DNA of 64,000 bases, from NCBI GenBank assembly GCA_012927585.1, contig JABBOY010000042.1, positions 167,791-231,790 on the forward strand, given 5' to 3'. Numbering within the stretch: position 1 is the stretch's first letter; each line of letters opens with the position of its first letter. This DNA is from Glaciimonas sp. (lineage in GTDB: Bacteria; Pseudomonadota; Gammaproteobacteria; Burkholderiales; Burkholderiaceae_D). The translations under genes and the position numbers were made by a program. A model generated the notes under the pieces. It saw only the letters and a list, made by a program, of their open reading frames with translations, was not told where the DNA came from and ran no database searches. Positions 9,622 through 17,649 of this stretch are shown here, one piece after another.

Positions 9622-10098
9622 ATGAGCTCAGTACCTATTACCAAGCACGGCGCGGAACTTCTCAAGCAGGAGTTGCATCGTCTGAAAACAAAAGACCGCC
9701 ATGAAGTCATTAGCGCCATTGCCGAAGCACGTGCGCAGGGCGATTTATCTGAAAATGCCGAGTATGACGCGGCCAAAGAAAAGCAGAGTTTTATCGAGGG
9801 GCGTATTCAGAATTTGGAAGGCAAACTGGGCGCGGCCCAGATTATCGATCCTTTGTTACTGGAGGCTGAAGGACGCGTGGTGTTTGCTTCCACTGTCTAC
9901 CTTGAGGATCTGGAGTCGGAACAGAAAGTGACTTATCAAATCGTCGGTGAAGACGAGGCCGACATAAAGGAATTGAAAGTATCGGTGACGTCTCCCATTG
10001 CACGTGCCTTGATTGGCAAATCTGCCGGCGATGTGGTTGAAGTCATGGCGCCGGCAGGTATTCGCGAATACGAAATTCTGGAAGTGCGTTATATCTAA
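9622..10098 (+). CDS. greA: Transcript cleavage factor GreA
   Basis: The 158-residue factor rescues backtracked RNA polymerase by stimulating endonucleolytic cleavage of the nascent transcript. The N-terminal coiled coil (about residues 1-75) bears the catalytic acidic tip in the segment [16 protein letters not shown]. The C-terminal FKBP-like domain (about 80-158) ends with the conserved [10 protein letters not shown]. The ATG at 9622 gives exactly the length of E. coli GreA; an in-frame TTG nine bases earlier is rejected. carAB-greA adjacency is common in Burkholderiales. Confidence 0.96.
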   Translation: MSSVPITKHGAELLKQELHRLKTKDRHEVISAIAEARAQGDLSENAEYDAAKEKQSFIEGRIQNLEGKLGAAQIIDPLLLEAEGRVVFASTVYLEDLESEQKVTYQIVGEDEADIKELKVSVTSPIARALIGKSAGDVVEVMAPAGIREYEILEVRYI

Positions 10099-10201
10099 AG
10101 CGCATGCTCGTAAGCGGTGTCTGGGCTGTATGGGCTAAGTAGCTGCGTCCGCCTTGTTTTTCACATCGATTGCCGGTAATTGACATTGGCAATAATTAGC
10201 T

Positions 10202-10262
10202 GGAGTATAGTAAAAAATGCACTATTCTCCGCATAATAATAGTGCATAAAAATTTATACTCC
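10202..10262 (-). repeat. Dispersed GGAGTAT-type intergenic element, copy B
   Basis: The copy lies between greA and yhbY, at the convergent ends of the two genes. The ends are GGAGTAT and ATACTCC. The inner part forms a perfect 10-bp stem (ATGCACTATT with AATAGTGCAT) around the conserved core, read here as CTCCGCATAAT on the plus strand and ATTATGCGGAG on the minus strand. It is the best-formed hairpin of the family. Confidence 0.75.
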
Positions 10263-10291
10263 CGCATTTTTTGTATTTACAGCGCTAGATT

Positions 10292-10765
10292 CTATTTACT
10301 TCCGAGTGCGCTTTTTTTGGCACTGATTTGGCGAGGCTTGGCGCGTTTGATGGTGCCACCTTCGGTTACGCGCTCATTGCCTTTGAGCATCACTTTGGTT
10401 ACTGAGGGGCGTTTTGTTCCGCTGGCGCTAGGTTTGACAATAGTCACCTCGCGCATGCCTCTGCCTTTTTTTTCGACACGCCCTTTTGATGCTTCTTTTT
10501 GTGGGCGGTAAACTACCAACAATTTGCCAATATGCTGTACTGGGGCAGCCTTGAGATTTTCGCAAATGGTGTCGTACATGGTAATCCTGGCTTCACGGTC
10601 ATCCCCGAAAACACGCACTTTGATTAATCCATGCACATTCAGCCCGGCATCAATTTCCTTGAGCACGGCAGGTGTCAAACCAGCTTCACCGATCAACACG
10701 ATAGGATTGATCGCATGCGCTTCTGAGCGGAGTGCGCTACGTTCTACGGGGGTAAGTTTCAACAT
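10292..10765 (-). CDS. yhbY: YhbY family RNA-binding (CRM domain) protein
   Basis: A protein of 157 residues. Residues 1-95 are a CRM domain like E. coli YhbY, with the start MLKLTPVERSALRSEAH and the nucleic-acid-binding loop region VLIGEAGLTPAVLKEIDAGL. YhbY associates with pre-50S ribosomal particles. The remaining 60 residues form a basic, Lys/Arg-rich tail absent from the E. coli protein but usual in Burkholderiales. The ATG at 10765 is preferred to an upstream TTG. It is divergent from rlmE, which methylates the 50S subunit's 23S rRNA, so the pair shares a ribosome-assembly theme. Confidence 0.88.
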   Translation of the reverse strand: MLKLTPVERSALRSEAHAINPIVLIGEAGLTPAVLKEIDAGLNVHGLIKVRVFGDDREARITMYDTICENLKAAPVQHIGKLLVVYRPQKEASKGRVEKKGRGMREVTIVKPSASGTKRPSVTKVMLKGNERVTEGGTIKRAKPRQISAKKSALGSK

Positions 10766-10812
10766 GATTTCGGCAACCAACTAATATATTCTAAAGGCAC
10801 TATTCTACGCGA

Positions 10813-11457
10813 ATGGCTAAAAACAAATTAAACAAAAACTGGCTGCACGATCATATCAATGATCCCTATGTAAAGCTGGCGCAGAAAGAAGGTTATAGAG
10901 CTCGGGCTGCATACAAGCTCAAAGAGATTGATGAGGATGAGAAACTGGTCAAGCGCGGCCAAGTCATTGTTGATCTAGGTTCCACTCCAGGCAGTTGGTC
11001 GCAGTATGTGCGCAATAAACTGTCCGGTCAGGACGGCGGTGGCATTCATGGCACGATTATCGGTCTGGACCTGCTGCCTATGGAGCCAATTGCAGACGTG
11101 CACTTTATACTGGGGGATTTTCGTGAGGACGGTCCTTTGCTTGCGCTCGAAAATGTATTGGCTGGACGCAAAGTAGATCTTGTTTTATCCGACATGGCTC
11201 CAAATTTATCCGGTATCGCCGTGACAGATGCGGCGCGGGTCGAATACTTGATCGATTTGGCGATAGTATTCTCTAAGGAGCACATGAAGCCATCCGGCTC
11301 TTTACTGGTCAAATGTTTTAATGGGATCGGCTTCAATGATATTTTGGCGAAATTGAAGCTGGAATTCAAAATTGTGTCACAGAAGAAACCAAAAGCGAGC
11401 AGGGATAAGTCTTCCGAGATATTTTTGCTGGGGAAAATCCTGAAAAATCCTGTGTAA
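10813..11457 (+). CDS. rlmE: 23S rRNA (uridine2552-2'-O)-methyltransferase RlmE (FtsJ/RrmJ)
   Basis: A SAM-dependent methyltransferase of 214 residues that modifies U2552 in the A-loop of 23S rRNA. It begins with the basic [20 protein letters not shown] segment and the RARAAYKL motif of FtsJ proteins. The SAM-binding motif I is [14 protein letters not shown], and the K-D-K-E catalytic tetrad is represented by Lys in YKLKEID, Asp in [10 protein letters not shown], Lys in LLVKCFNG and the late Glu in SSEIFLLG. It sits directly upstream of ftsH, as in E. coli and many proteobacteria, although 127 bases separate them here. Confidence 0.95.
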   Translation: MAKNKLNKNWLHDHINDPYVKLAQKEGYRARAAYKLKEIDEDEKLVKRGQVIVDLGSTPGSWSQYVRNKLSGQDGGGIHGTIIGLDLLPMEPIADVHFILGDFREDGPLLALENVLAGRKVDLVLSDMAPNLSGIAVTDAARVEYLIDLAIVFSKEHMKPSGSLLVKCFNGIGFNDILAKLKLEFKIVSQKKPKASRDKSSEIFLLGKILKNPV

Positions 11458-11584
11458 ATTACATTTCATACCTTGATTTTCATATTAAGCAGTCGCATAT
11501 GCGCAATAACAAACGCATGACATTGCGCGTAAAATAGGCGCAATGAGATAGGCAACAAATCGCGTTCGCGCTAAAGGAGTTCTT

Positions 11585-13471
11585 GTGAACAACATGTTTT
11601 CCAAAACAGCAATTTGGGTGGTGATCGCCCTTGTGCTATTTACCGTATTCAAACAGTTCGATAGCCGTGGGCTGGCGGCCGGTGCTACACCTATTCAATA
11701 TTCCGATTTTCTCGATGAGGTGAAGGCCCAGCGCATCAAGGATGTGGTTATCGAGGATCGCAGCATCATTGCGACCACAAGCGACGGCAAAAAAGTTAAG
11801 ACTTCAGTTACTTATCTAGACCGCGGTTTGATCGGCGACTTGGTCAACAATGGCGTCAAATTCGACATCAAGCAACCCGAAGAGCAGTCTTTCTTGTCGC
11901 AAATCTTCATTTCCTGGTTCCCGATGTTGTTGCTGATTGGGGTATGGGTATTTTTCATGCGTCAAATGCAGGGAGGAGGCAAAGGCGGTGCCTTTTCTTT
12001 TGGTAAATCCAAAGCGCGTATGCTCGATGAAGCTAGCAATACGGTGACTTTTGGCGATGTGGCCGGTTGCGATGAGGCCAAGGAAGAAGTACAGGAGTTG
12101 GTCGATTTTCTGAAAGAGCCTGCCAGGTTCCAGAAATTGGGCGGCCGGATTCCGCGTGGTGTCCTATTGGTTGGGCCTCCAGGTACCGGCAAAACTTTGT
12201 TGGCGCGCGCCATTGCTGGCGAAGCGAAAGTACCTTTCTTTACAATTTCAGGTTCCGATTTCGTGGAGATGTTCGTCGGCGTGGGTGCGTCACGGGTACG
12301 TGACATGTTCGAAAATGCCAAAAAAAATGCGCCCTGCATTATTTTTATTGATGAAATTGATGCGGTCGGTCGTCATCGTGGTGCCGGCATGGGTGGCGGC
12401 AATGATGAGCGTGAACAAACCCTGAACCAGCTGCTGGTCGAGATGGATGGCTTCGAACCCAATGCCGGTGTCATTGTGATTGCAGCAACCAACCGTGCTG
12501 ACGTTCTCGACAAGGCACTCCTGCGCCCTGGCCGGTTTGATCGTCAAGTTGTGGTTGGCTTGCCTGACATTCGCGGTCGTGAACAGATCCTCATGGTGCA
12601 TATGCGCAAAGTGCCGATCGCGCCCGACGTCAAGGCCGATATTCTGGCCCGCGGCACTCCCGGTTTTTCAGGTGCCGACCTGGCTAATCTGGTAAATGAA
12701 GCGGCACTCTTTGCCGCCCGCCGCAACAAGCGGTTGGTTGAAATGAATGATTTCGAGGATGCCAAGGATAAGATTGTAATGGGCCCCGAGCGCAAGTCTG
12801 CAGTCATGCGTGAAGAAGAACGCAGGAACACGGCTTTCCATGAATCGGGCCATGCGGTAGTGGCAAAATTGCTACCTAAAGCGGATCCAGTGCACAAAGT
12901 CACCATCATGCCGCGTGGTTTTGCGCTTGGCCTGACATGGCAATTGCCTGAGCATGATCGGGTCAATATGTACAAGGACAAGATGCTGGAGGAAATAGCT
13001 ATCCTGTTTGGTGGCCGCATCTCGGAAGAAATTTTCATGCACCAGATGTCGACCGGCGCATCGAACGACTTTGAGCGCGCAACCAAGTTGGCCCGCGCCA
13101 TGGTCACCCGTTACGGCATGTCCGAGTCCCTCGGCACCATGGTGTATGAGGATACAGAGCAAGATGCCTACTTTGGCCGCTCGTCTGCAAAGACAGTGTC
13201 CGAGGCGACGCAACAAAAAGTTGACACCGAGATTCGACGTATTCTGGATGAACAGTACGCACTCTCACGTAAACTGCTGGAAGATAATCGTGAAAAAGTC
13301 GAGATGATGGCCAAAACCTTGCTGGATTGGGAAACCATCGATGCCGACCAAATCAACGACATTATGGAAGGCAACGCGCCGCGTCCACCTAAAGATGGCA
13401 TTCCGGCGAAGCGTTCTTCGTCCGACGGTCATTCCGGTGATATATCACCCACTGCAACTGCGCCCGCTTAA
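11585..13471 (+). CDS. ftsH: ATP-dependent zinc metalloprotease FtsH
   Basis: The membrane-anchored AAA+ protease of 628 residues degrades misassembled membrane proteins and regulatory proteins. Two transmembrane helices (about residues 5-25 and 100-122) flank a periplasmic domain. The AAA module has Walker A GPPGTGKT with Lys at about residue 203, Walker B IIFIDEID and the second region of homology with arginine fingers ([10 protein letters not shown]). The zinc site is HESGH, with the first His at about residue 419. The GTG at 11585 is chosen because AAGGAG lies five bases upstream; the next ATG, three codons later, would be too far from it. Followed by a strong terminator. Confidence 0.97.
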   Translation: MNNMFSKTAIWVVIALVLFTVFKQFDSRGLAAGATPIQYSDFLDEVKAQRIKDVVIEDRSIIATTSDGKKVKTSVTYLDRGLIGDLVNNGVKFDIKQPEEQSFLSQIFISWFPMLLLIGVWVFFMRQMQGGGKGGAFSFGKSKARMLDEASNTVTFGDVAGCDEAKEEVQELVDFLKEPARFQKLGGRIPRGVLLVGPPGTGKTLLARAIAGEAKVPFFTISGSDFVEMFVGVGASRVRDMFENAKKNAPCIIFIDEIDAVGRHRGAGMGGGNDEREQTLNQLLVEMDGFEPNAGVIVIAATNRADVLDKALLRPGRFDRQVVVGLPDIRGREQILMVHMRKVPIAPDVKADILARGTPGFSGADLANLVNEAALFAARRNKRLVEMNDFEDAKDKIVMGPERKSAVMREEERRNTAFHESGHAVVAKLLPKADPVHKVTIMPRGFALGLTWQLPEHDRVNMYKDKMLEEIAILFGGRISEEIFMHQMSTGASNDFERATKLARAMVTRYGMSESLGTMVYEDTEQDAYFGRSSAKTVSEATQQKVDTEIRRILDEQYALSRKLLEDNREKVEMMAKTLLDWETIDADQINDIMEGNAPRPPKDGIPAKRSSSDGHSGDISPTATAPA

Positions 13472-13512
13472 CAACATAAAGTTGTAGTCGCGCTGAGCCC
13501 AGATGTAATTAC

Positions 13513-13544
13513 AAGGGTGAGACTATTCGGTCTCACCCTTTTTT
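13513..13544 (+). terminator. Rho-independent terminator after ftsH
   Basis: AAGGGTGAGAC and GTCTCACCCTT form an 11-bp stem with the loop TATTCG, followed by a run of six or more T. It ends just before the folP coding region, so folP is either transcribed by read-through or from a promoter not recognised here. Confidence 0.85.
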
Positions 13545-13555
13545 CTATGGTTAAT

Positions 13556-14395
13556 ATGAAAAATTACTTTCAATGTGGGCGTTATCGCTTGCCACTGCAG
13601 GAGAGCGCGCGGCCACTTGTTATGGGTGTGCTGAACGTCACCCCGGATTCTTTTTCGGATGGGGGGCAATATCATGCGTTTGAGTCTGCGCTGTCGCATG
13701 CTGAACAGATGATTGCCGACGGTGTTGATATCATCGACATTGGCGGTGAAACCACACGTCCTGGCGCCAAAGTATTGCTTCTGGAAGTAGAATTGCAGCG
13801 CGTAATGCCGCTGGTCTACGCTTTGCGCGATTGTGGCAAGCCGATCTCAATTGATACTTACAAGCCAGAGGTCATGCGCCAAGCCTTGGCAGCAGGTGCC
13901 GACATGATTAATGACATCAACGGTTTCCGCGCGGAGGGAGCTGTGGATGCCATTAAAGACAGCGATTGCGGATTGTGTGTGATGCACATGCAAAATCAGC
14001 CGCAAAATATGCAGGATTATCCAAAATATACAAACCCTGTGGATGAGGTTATTTGTTTCCTACAGGAGCGTGTCGCGGTACTACAGGCAGCAGGTATTTC
14101 CCGATCACGGATTTGCATTGATCCCGGTTTTGGTTTTGGCAAAACTTTGCCGCACAACGTGGCTTTACTCAAGAGCATCGCCGCGATACAGGAGGTGCTG
14201 GATTTACCTTTATTGGCTGGACTATCTCGCAAATCCATGCTGGGCGCAATAACCGGACAACCAGTTGAAAAACGGCTTGCCGGCAGCTTGGCTGCTGCTT
14301 TGGCCGCGGTCGCAAATGGTGCAAAGATAGTGCGCGTGCATGATGTCGCAGAAACAATTGACGCCCTTGCTGTATGGCAAGTCGCAACCCGATAA
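13556..14395 (+). CDS. folP: Dihydropteroate synthase
   Basis: A TIM-barrel enzyme of about 279 residues that condenses 6-hydroxymethyl-dihydropterin pyrophosphate with p-aminobenzoate; it is the sulfonamide target. The signature motifs are present: [16 protein letters not shown] near the N-terminus, [23 protein letters not shown], and the C-terminal [13 protein letters not shown] with the catalytic Lys and Ser. An in-frame GTG at 13517 lies inside the ftsH terminator and is rejected; ATG codons at 13547 and 13556 are both possible and no clear ribosome binding site separates them. ftsH-folP-glmM is a conserved order in proteobacteria. Confidence 0.94.
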   Translation: MKNYFQCGRYRLPLQESARPLVMGVLNVTPDSFSDGGQYHAFESALSHAEQMIADGVDIIDIGGETTRPGAKVLLLEVELQRVMPLVYALRDCGKPISIDTYKPEVMRQALAAGADMINDINGFRAEGAVDAIKDSDCGLCVMHMQNQPQNMQDYPKYTNPVDEVICFLQERVAVLQAAGISRSRICIDPGFGFGKTLPHNVALLKSIAAIQEVLDLPLLAGLSRKSMLGAITGQPVEKRLAGSLAAALAAVANGAKIVRVHDVAETIDALAVWQVATR

Positions 14396-14415
14396 ATAGA
14401 ATAATAAGGATCAAT

Positions 14416-15747
14416 ATGTCGAGAAAATATTTCGGTACTGATGGTGTACGCGGTCGCGTGGGAGATGCACCGATTACCCCTGATTTTGTCATGCGGCTCG
14501 GTTATGCAGCAGGAAAAGTGCTCACCCAGACTGGGTTGACCGATACCAAGCCGGCAGTATTGATCGGCAAGGACACCCGCATTTCCGGTTATATGCTGGA
14601 GGCGGCCCTAGAGGCAGGATTTTCCGCCGCCGGCGTAGATGTAATGCTGGCAGGCCCGGTGCCGACACCTGCAGTAGCCTACCTGACGCGCGCACTGCGT
14701 TTGTCTGCCGGGGTTGTTATTTCCGCCTCCCATAATCCTTACTACGACAATGGGATCAAGTTTTTTTCTGCGCAGGGCAACAAATTGCCGGATGCAGTCG
14801 AGCAGGCAATCGAAGCTGCGCTGGAGACTCCCATGTCCTGCGTATCTTCTGAAAAATTAGGTAAAGCACGCCGCATCGATGATGCGCAAGGTCGATATGT
14901 CGAGTTTTGTAAATCGACTTTTCCGAATGAGCTGGATTTGCGCGGGCTGAAAATTGTCCTCGACTGCGCTCATGGTGCTGCCTACCAGATTGCGCCACTG
15001 GTATTTCACGAGCTGGGGGCTGATGTCGTGACCATTGGAAACCAGCCTAACGGCTTGAATATCAATGACGGCTTTGGAGCCACCTCGCCCGAGGCATTGA
15101 TGGTTGCCGTGCGCGCCCATCAGGCCGATCTAGGCATTGCACTGGATGGCGATGCCGATCGTTTGCTTATGGCCGACGCTAGCGGGTGCCTGTATAACGG
15201 TGATCAATTGTTATATTTGATGGTCAAGGATCGATTAAAAAATGGGCCAGTGAACGGAGCGGTCGGTACTCTGATGACCAATATGGCACTGGAAATTGCC
15301 TTGAAAAAAATGGGTGTCGGTTTTGCCCGTGCCAAGGTGGGTGATCGCTACGTGCTTGAAGTGCTGCGGGAACGTGGCTGGATTCTGGGTGGCGAAGGTT
15401 CTGGCCATCTACTATTTCTTGATAAACAGACGACAGGCGATGGCATTGTTTCAGCCTTGCAAGTTCTTTCCGCCCTGAAACGCAGCGGTTTGACGCTGGC
15501 GCAGTCGGTGGCTGACCTCCCGTTATTCCCGCAGGTTTTAATCAATGTCAAAGTACCGGTCGGTTTCGATTGGCTGAAAAATGTTGAAATGGTGGCCGAG
15601 AAAGAAAAAGTGGAGCGTGAATTGGGTGACAACGGTCGTGTGCTGATTCGCGCGTCTGGCACCGAGCCACTGATACGTGTGATGGTTGAGGCTAAAAACG
15701 CGGATTTGGCGCAACAGATGGCGCATCGGATTGCCGAGAAAATATGA
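14416..15747 (+). CDS. glmM: Phosphoglucosamine mutase GlmM
   Basis: A 443-residue enzyme that converts glucosamine-6-phosphate into glucosamine-1-phosphate for peptidoglycan and lipopolysaccharide precursors. It starts with [13 protein letters not shown] and has the active-site phosphoserine in [13 protein letters not shown] (Ser at about residue 105), the metal-binding loop ALDGDADR, the sugar-binding GGEGSGH and the C-terminal phosphate-binding [12 protein letters not shown]. The start at 14416 has AAGGA a few bases upstream. It follows folP by about 20 bases and is probably co-transcribed with it. Confidence 0.96.
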   Translation: MSRKYFGTDGVRGRVGDAPITPDFVMRLGYAAGKVLTQTGLTDTKPAVLIGKDTRISGYMLEAALEAGFSAAGVDVMLAGPVPTPAVAYLTRALRLSAGVVISASHNPYYDNGIKFFSAQGNKLPDAVEQAIEAALETPMSCVSSEKLGKARRIDDAQGRYVEFCKSTFPNELDLRGLKIVLDCAHGAAYQIAPLVFHELGADVVTIGNQPNGLNINDGFGATSPEALMVAVRAHQADLGIALDGDADRLLMADASGCLYNGDQLLYLMVKDRLKNGPVNGAVGTLMTNMALEIALKKMGVGFARAKVGDRYVLEVLRERGWILGGEGSGHLLFLDKQTTGDGIVSALQVLSALKRSGLTLAQSVADLPLFPQVLINVKVPVGFDWLKNVEMVAEKEKVERELGDNGRVLIRASGTEPLIRVMVEAKNADLAQQMAHRIAEKI

Positions 15748-15824
15748 ACTCAAAATTATTCTGGATTATTCGTTCATGATGTCGAGCTTGAATAAGCATC
15801 TGCGGTTACGGCTTTCCTGAAAAC

Positions 15825-16787
15825 CTAACCGCACCCGGCTGCAAGCTTGATTTCTTCAAGAACCAGCGCTTGCACTGCCGGGTGCAGCCCCAGAGCGACG
15901 TGGCCGATTCCCGGTATTGCAATATTTTTTGCGCCAGGCAGATGGCATGATCGTTGCGGCGCTACGATGTTGTCGTGCAGCGAATAGATGGAAGTAATCA
16001 GCGCGCGGCTGGCGGTATCTTCCGAGCCGGCTAAATTGCGCAACCATTCGGAAGGCTGACCGTGCTCCGCATCGCCACACCATCGCATCTGCAGACTGTT
16101 GATGCCAATCGAAAAATTCGCCAGCACAGTGCCATGATGCGGGGCGCCAACAGTAATGATTTTTGCAATCCTGCGGCCGCTGCACTGACGCAGATATGCC
16201 CGTGCAACCAGTCCACCCATGCTATGCGCCAAGATGATAATTTGCTCTTGCCCGGTTGCTTTGCAGAGGTTTTCCACCGCTTGGTCAACGCCGGCGAGAT
16301 AGTCGTCAATTCCACCCAATAGCGGCTCCAGGTCGACCGCCTTGTGACTTATATGCCTCTGTACCAAGCGCCGACGCATGCAGTGCCAATAGCCGCTATT
16401 GCAGCCATATCCATGAATTAGCAATACCGGCAATCCAATCGCCTGTGATGCAATAGCGCCGGAAAATGATCGGAATGGCATATGCCACGAAGTCACCAAC
16501 ATGCTGGCGCAGAACTCTTGCAGCAATAAGTGCATGGCCGTTTTCAAAGCAATCCGTGGTTCTACTGGTAATGGTGAGCGGTGGCGGTAGGCAATGAGAA
16601 AAGTGTTGGCGATCAACATAAAGCGTACCCATACGACTATGCCGAAACTCAATATCCATGCCAAGGGAATGCTGCCGACAAGAAAGAAATCACGCAGCAG
16701 CATGTACAGCCCAACGCTTAGGACAATCTGCAAGACAATCAAAACTTGCGTGAGGAATGTAATCATAAAAGCCCAGTTCGACCACAT
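15825..16787 (-). CDS. Membrane-anchored alpha/beta hydrolase, triacylglycerol lipase-like
   Basis: A 320-residue protein. Residues 1-60 contain two hydrophobic helices, so it is an inner-membrane protein. From about residue 115 it has an alpha/beta hydrolase fold: the oxyanion segment LPVLLIHGYGCNSGYW, the nucleophile elbow IILAHSMGGLVAR and a late His in IPGIGHVALGLHP. These are the features of lipases related to LipA/PGAP1-like hydrolases. The substrate cannot be told. The ATG at 16787 is used; the adjacent in-frame TTG is less likely. It stands alone, convergent to glmM. The upstream side borders the insertion-sequence remnant. Confidence 0.75.
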   Translation of the reverse strand: MWSNWAFMITFLTQVLIVLQIVLSVGLYMLLRDFFLVGSIPLAWILSFGIVVWVRFMLIANTFLIAYRHRSPLPVEPRIALKTAMHLLLQEFCASMLVTSWHMPFRSFSGAIASQAIGLPVLLIHGYGCNSGYWHCMRRRLVQRHISHKAVDLEPLLGGIDDYLAGVDQAVENLCKATGQEQIIILAHSMGGLVARAYLRQCSGRRIAKIITVGAPHHGTVLANFSIGINSLQMRWCGDAEHGQPSEWLRNLAGSEDTASRALITSIYSLHDNIVAPQRSCHLPGAKNIAIPGIGHVALGLHPAVQALVLEEIKLAAGCG

Positions 16788-16835
16788 CAAGGTAGTGATT
16801 GCTTAAATACGATTTATCTTATGCGAGTTTACAAA

Positions 16836-16888
16836 GGGATATGTTATTAAATCACTTAATTCCTGCGCCGGTTCTTTTATACATTCCC
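16836..16888. repeat. Possible degenerate GGAGTAT-type element, copy J
   Basis: GGGATATGTTATTAAA at the left, a central CCTGCGCC and TATACATTCCC at the right give the same layout as the other copies, but both ends deviate. It lies immediately left of the insertion-sequence remnant. Confidence 0.3.
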
Positions 16889-16913
16889 AATAATTTGCAA
16901 TGAAAATCACCTG

Positions 16914-17456
16914 TGTCCGGTTAATGTAGGAATCGATCATCTGAAAGCCTGGACTGGCATGGCTTTCCACGGTTTCAGGGCGGCGTCGACTTGAACGTGA
17001 AAGGGCTTTCCTGCGCTTCTCTCTGGGCATTAAACTCAGGGGGCAAGATGTACGCCGGCAAGACACTGTTTGCACAACGTATTGCGTTTCTGCCGTGGAC
17101 GACTTTCAATCGCATCGTCACCCGCTACAGCGGTGAGCGCCGGGTGCGGACACTGACGTGCACCGAATTTCGCATCCTGGCGTTCACGCAATTGACTTGT
17201 CGCGAGAGTCTTCACGATATCGAAGTGGGTCCGGCCGCGCACGGCAAGCTGTATCACATTTGCCGTGCCGTTTACTGCCCTGCTGGCGATCGTTAAAAAA
17301 CGCAATCTGCACGCTTCGCCCTACACTTTGCTACCGATATTGGCGGTGTCCGTTTTCGAGAAAACCCAGTAACAGCAAGTCTTTGCGGGCAACCCTATCA
17401 CTTCAATACAGAACATTTTTTTAACCACTTGAATTTATCCAGTTTTTAACCGGAAC
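16914..17456 (+). mobile_element. Remnant of an IS4-type insertion sequence (internally deleted)
   Basis: The 9-bp sequence TCCGGTTAA (16916-16924) is repeated inverted as TTAACCGGA (17446-17454), and these probably mark the ends. Between them lies a transposase gene with its middle missing. It fills most of the 860-base stretch between the hydrolase and nirB genes; the remaining about 60 bases before it and the nirB leader after it hold no gene. Confidence 0.65.
17048..17420 (+). pseudogene. IS4-family transposase, N- and C-terminal fragments
   Basis: The open frame from the ATG at 17048 reads MYAGKTLFAQRIAFLPW, then a segment ending FTQLTCRESLHDIE, which is the DUF4372 N-terminal domain of IS4-type transposases. 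It ends in a stop at 17296. A different frame beginning within it reads KKRNLHASPYTLLPILAVSV and FEKTQ, the typical C-terminus of the same transposases, then stops. The catalytic DDE core is absent. The gene is therefore dead, with a large internal deletion and a frameshift. Confidence 0.75.
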
Positions 17457-17597
17457 TAATGGCGCAGTAATGCGATTGCGCAAGCCGGATAAGGGTTATT
17501 TTTGTGCGCCGCACGATTTGAGTGTGATCGCTTGCGATAAATGCCCTTTAAGAGTGCAAATTTGCATTTTGCAGCGGCCATGCACCACGACGCGCAC

Positions 17598-17613
17598 TGG
17601 CATCAATTTTGCT
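17598..17613 (+). promoter_or_regulatory. Sigma-54 (RpoN) promoter of nirB-nirD-nasA
   Basis: TGGCATCAATTTTGCT matches the -24/-12 consensus TGGCAC-N5-TTGCW at all invariant positions, with the GG and GC elements at the required spacing. The predicted start near 17624 leaves a leader of about 26 bases. Sigma-54 control with the activator NtrC is usual for assimilatory nitrate genes. A dyad GTGCAAATTTGCAT (about 17555-17568) and another around GTGCGCCGCAC (about 17504-17514) are possible activator sites but do not match the NtrC consensus closely. Confidence 0.7.
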
Positions 17614-17649
17614 CAAGTAAAGCCAACAGACATTTATTTGGGGATCGCG

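Noticed and set aside
13517..13555. GTG start for folP at 13517
   Set aside because: The codon is inside the stem of the ftsH terminator, and the encoded residues are not part of the dihydropteroate synthase family.
17470..17649. In-frame 60-codon N-terminal extension of nirB
   Set aside because: It contains the sigma-54 promoter, shows no NirB similarity and would precede the conserved MQKLKLVMVGNGMAG start.
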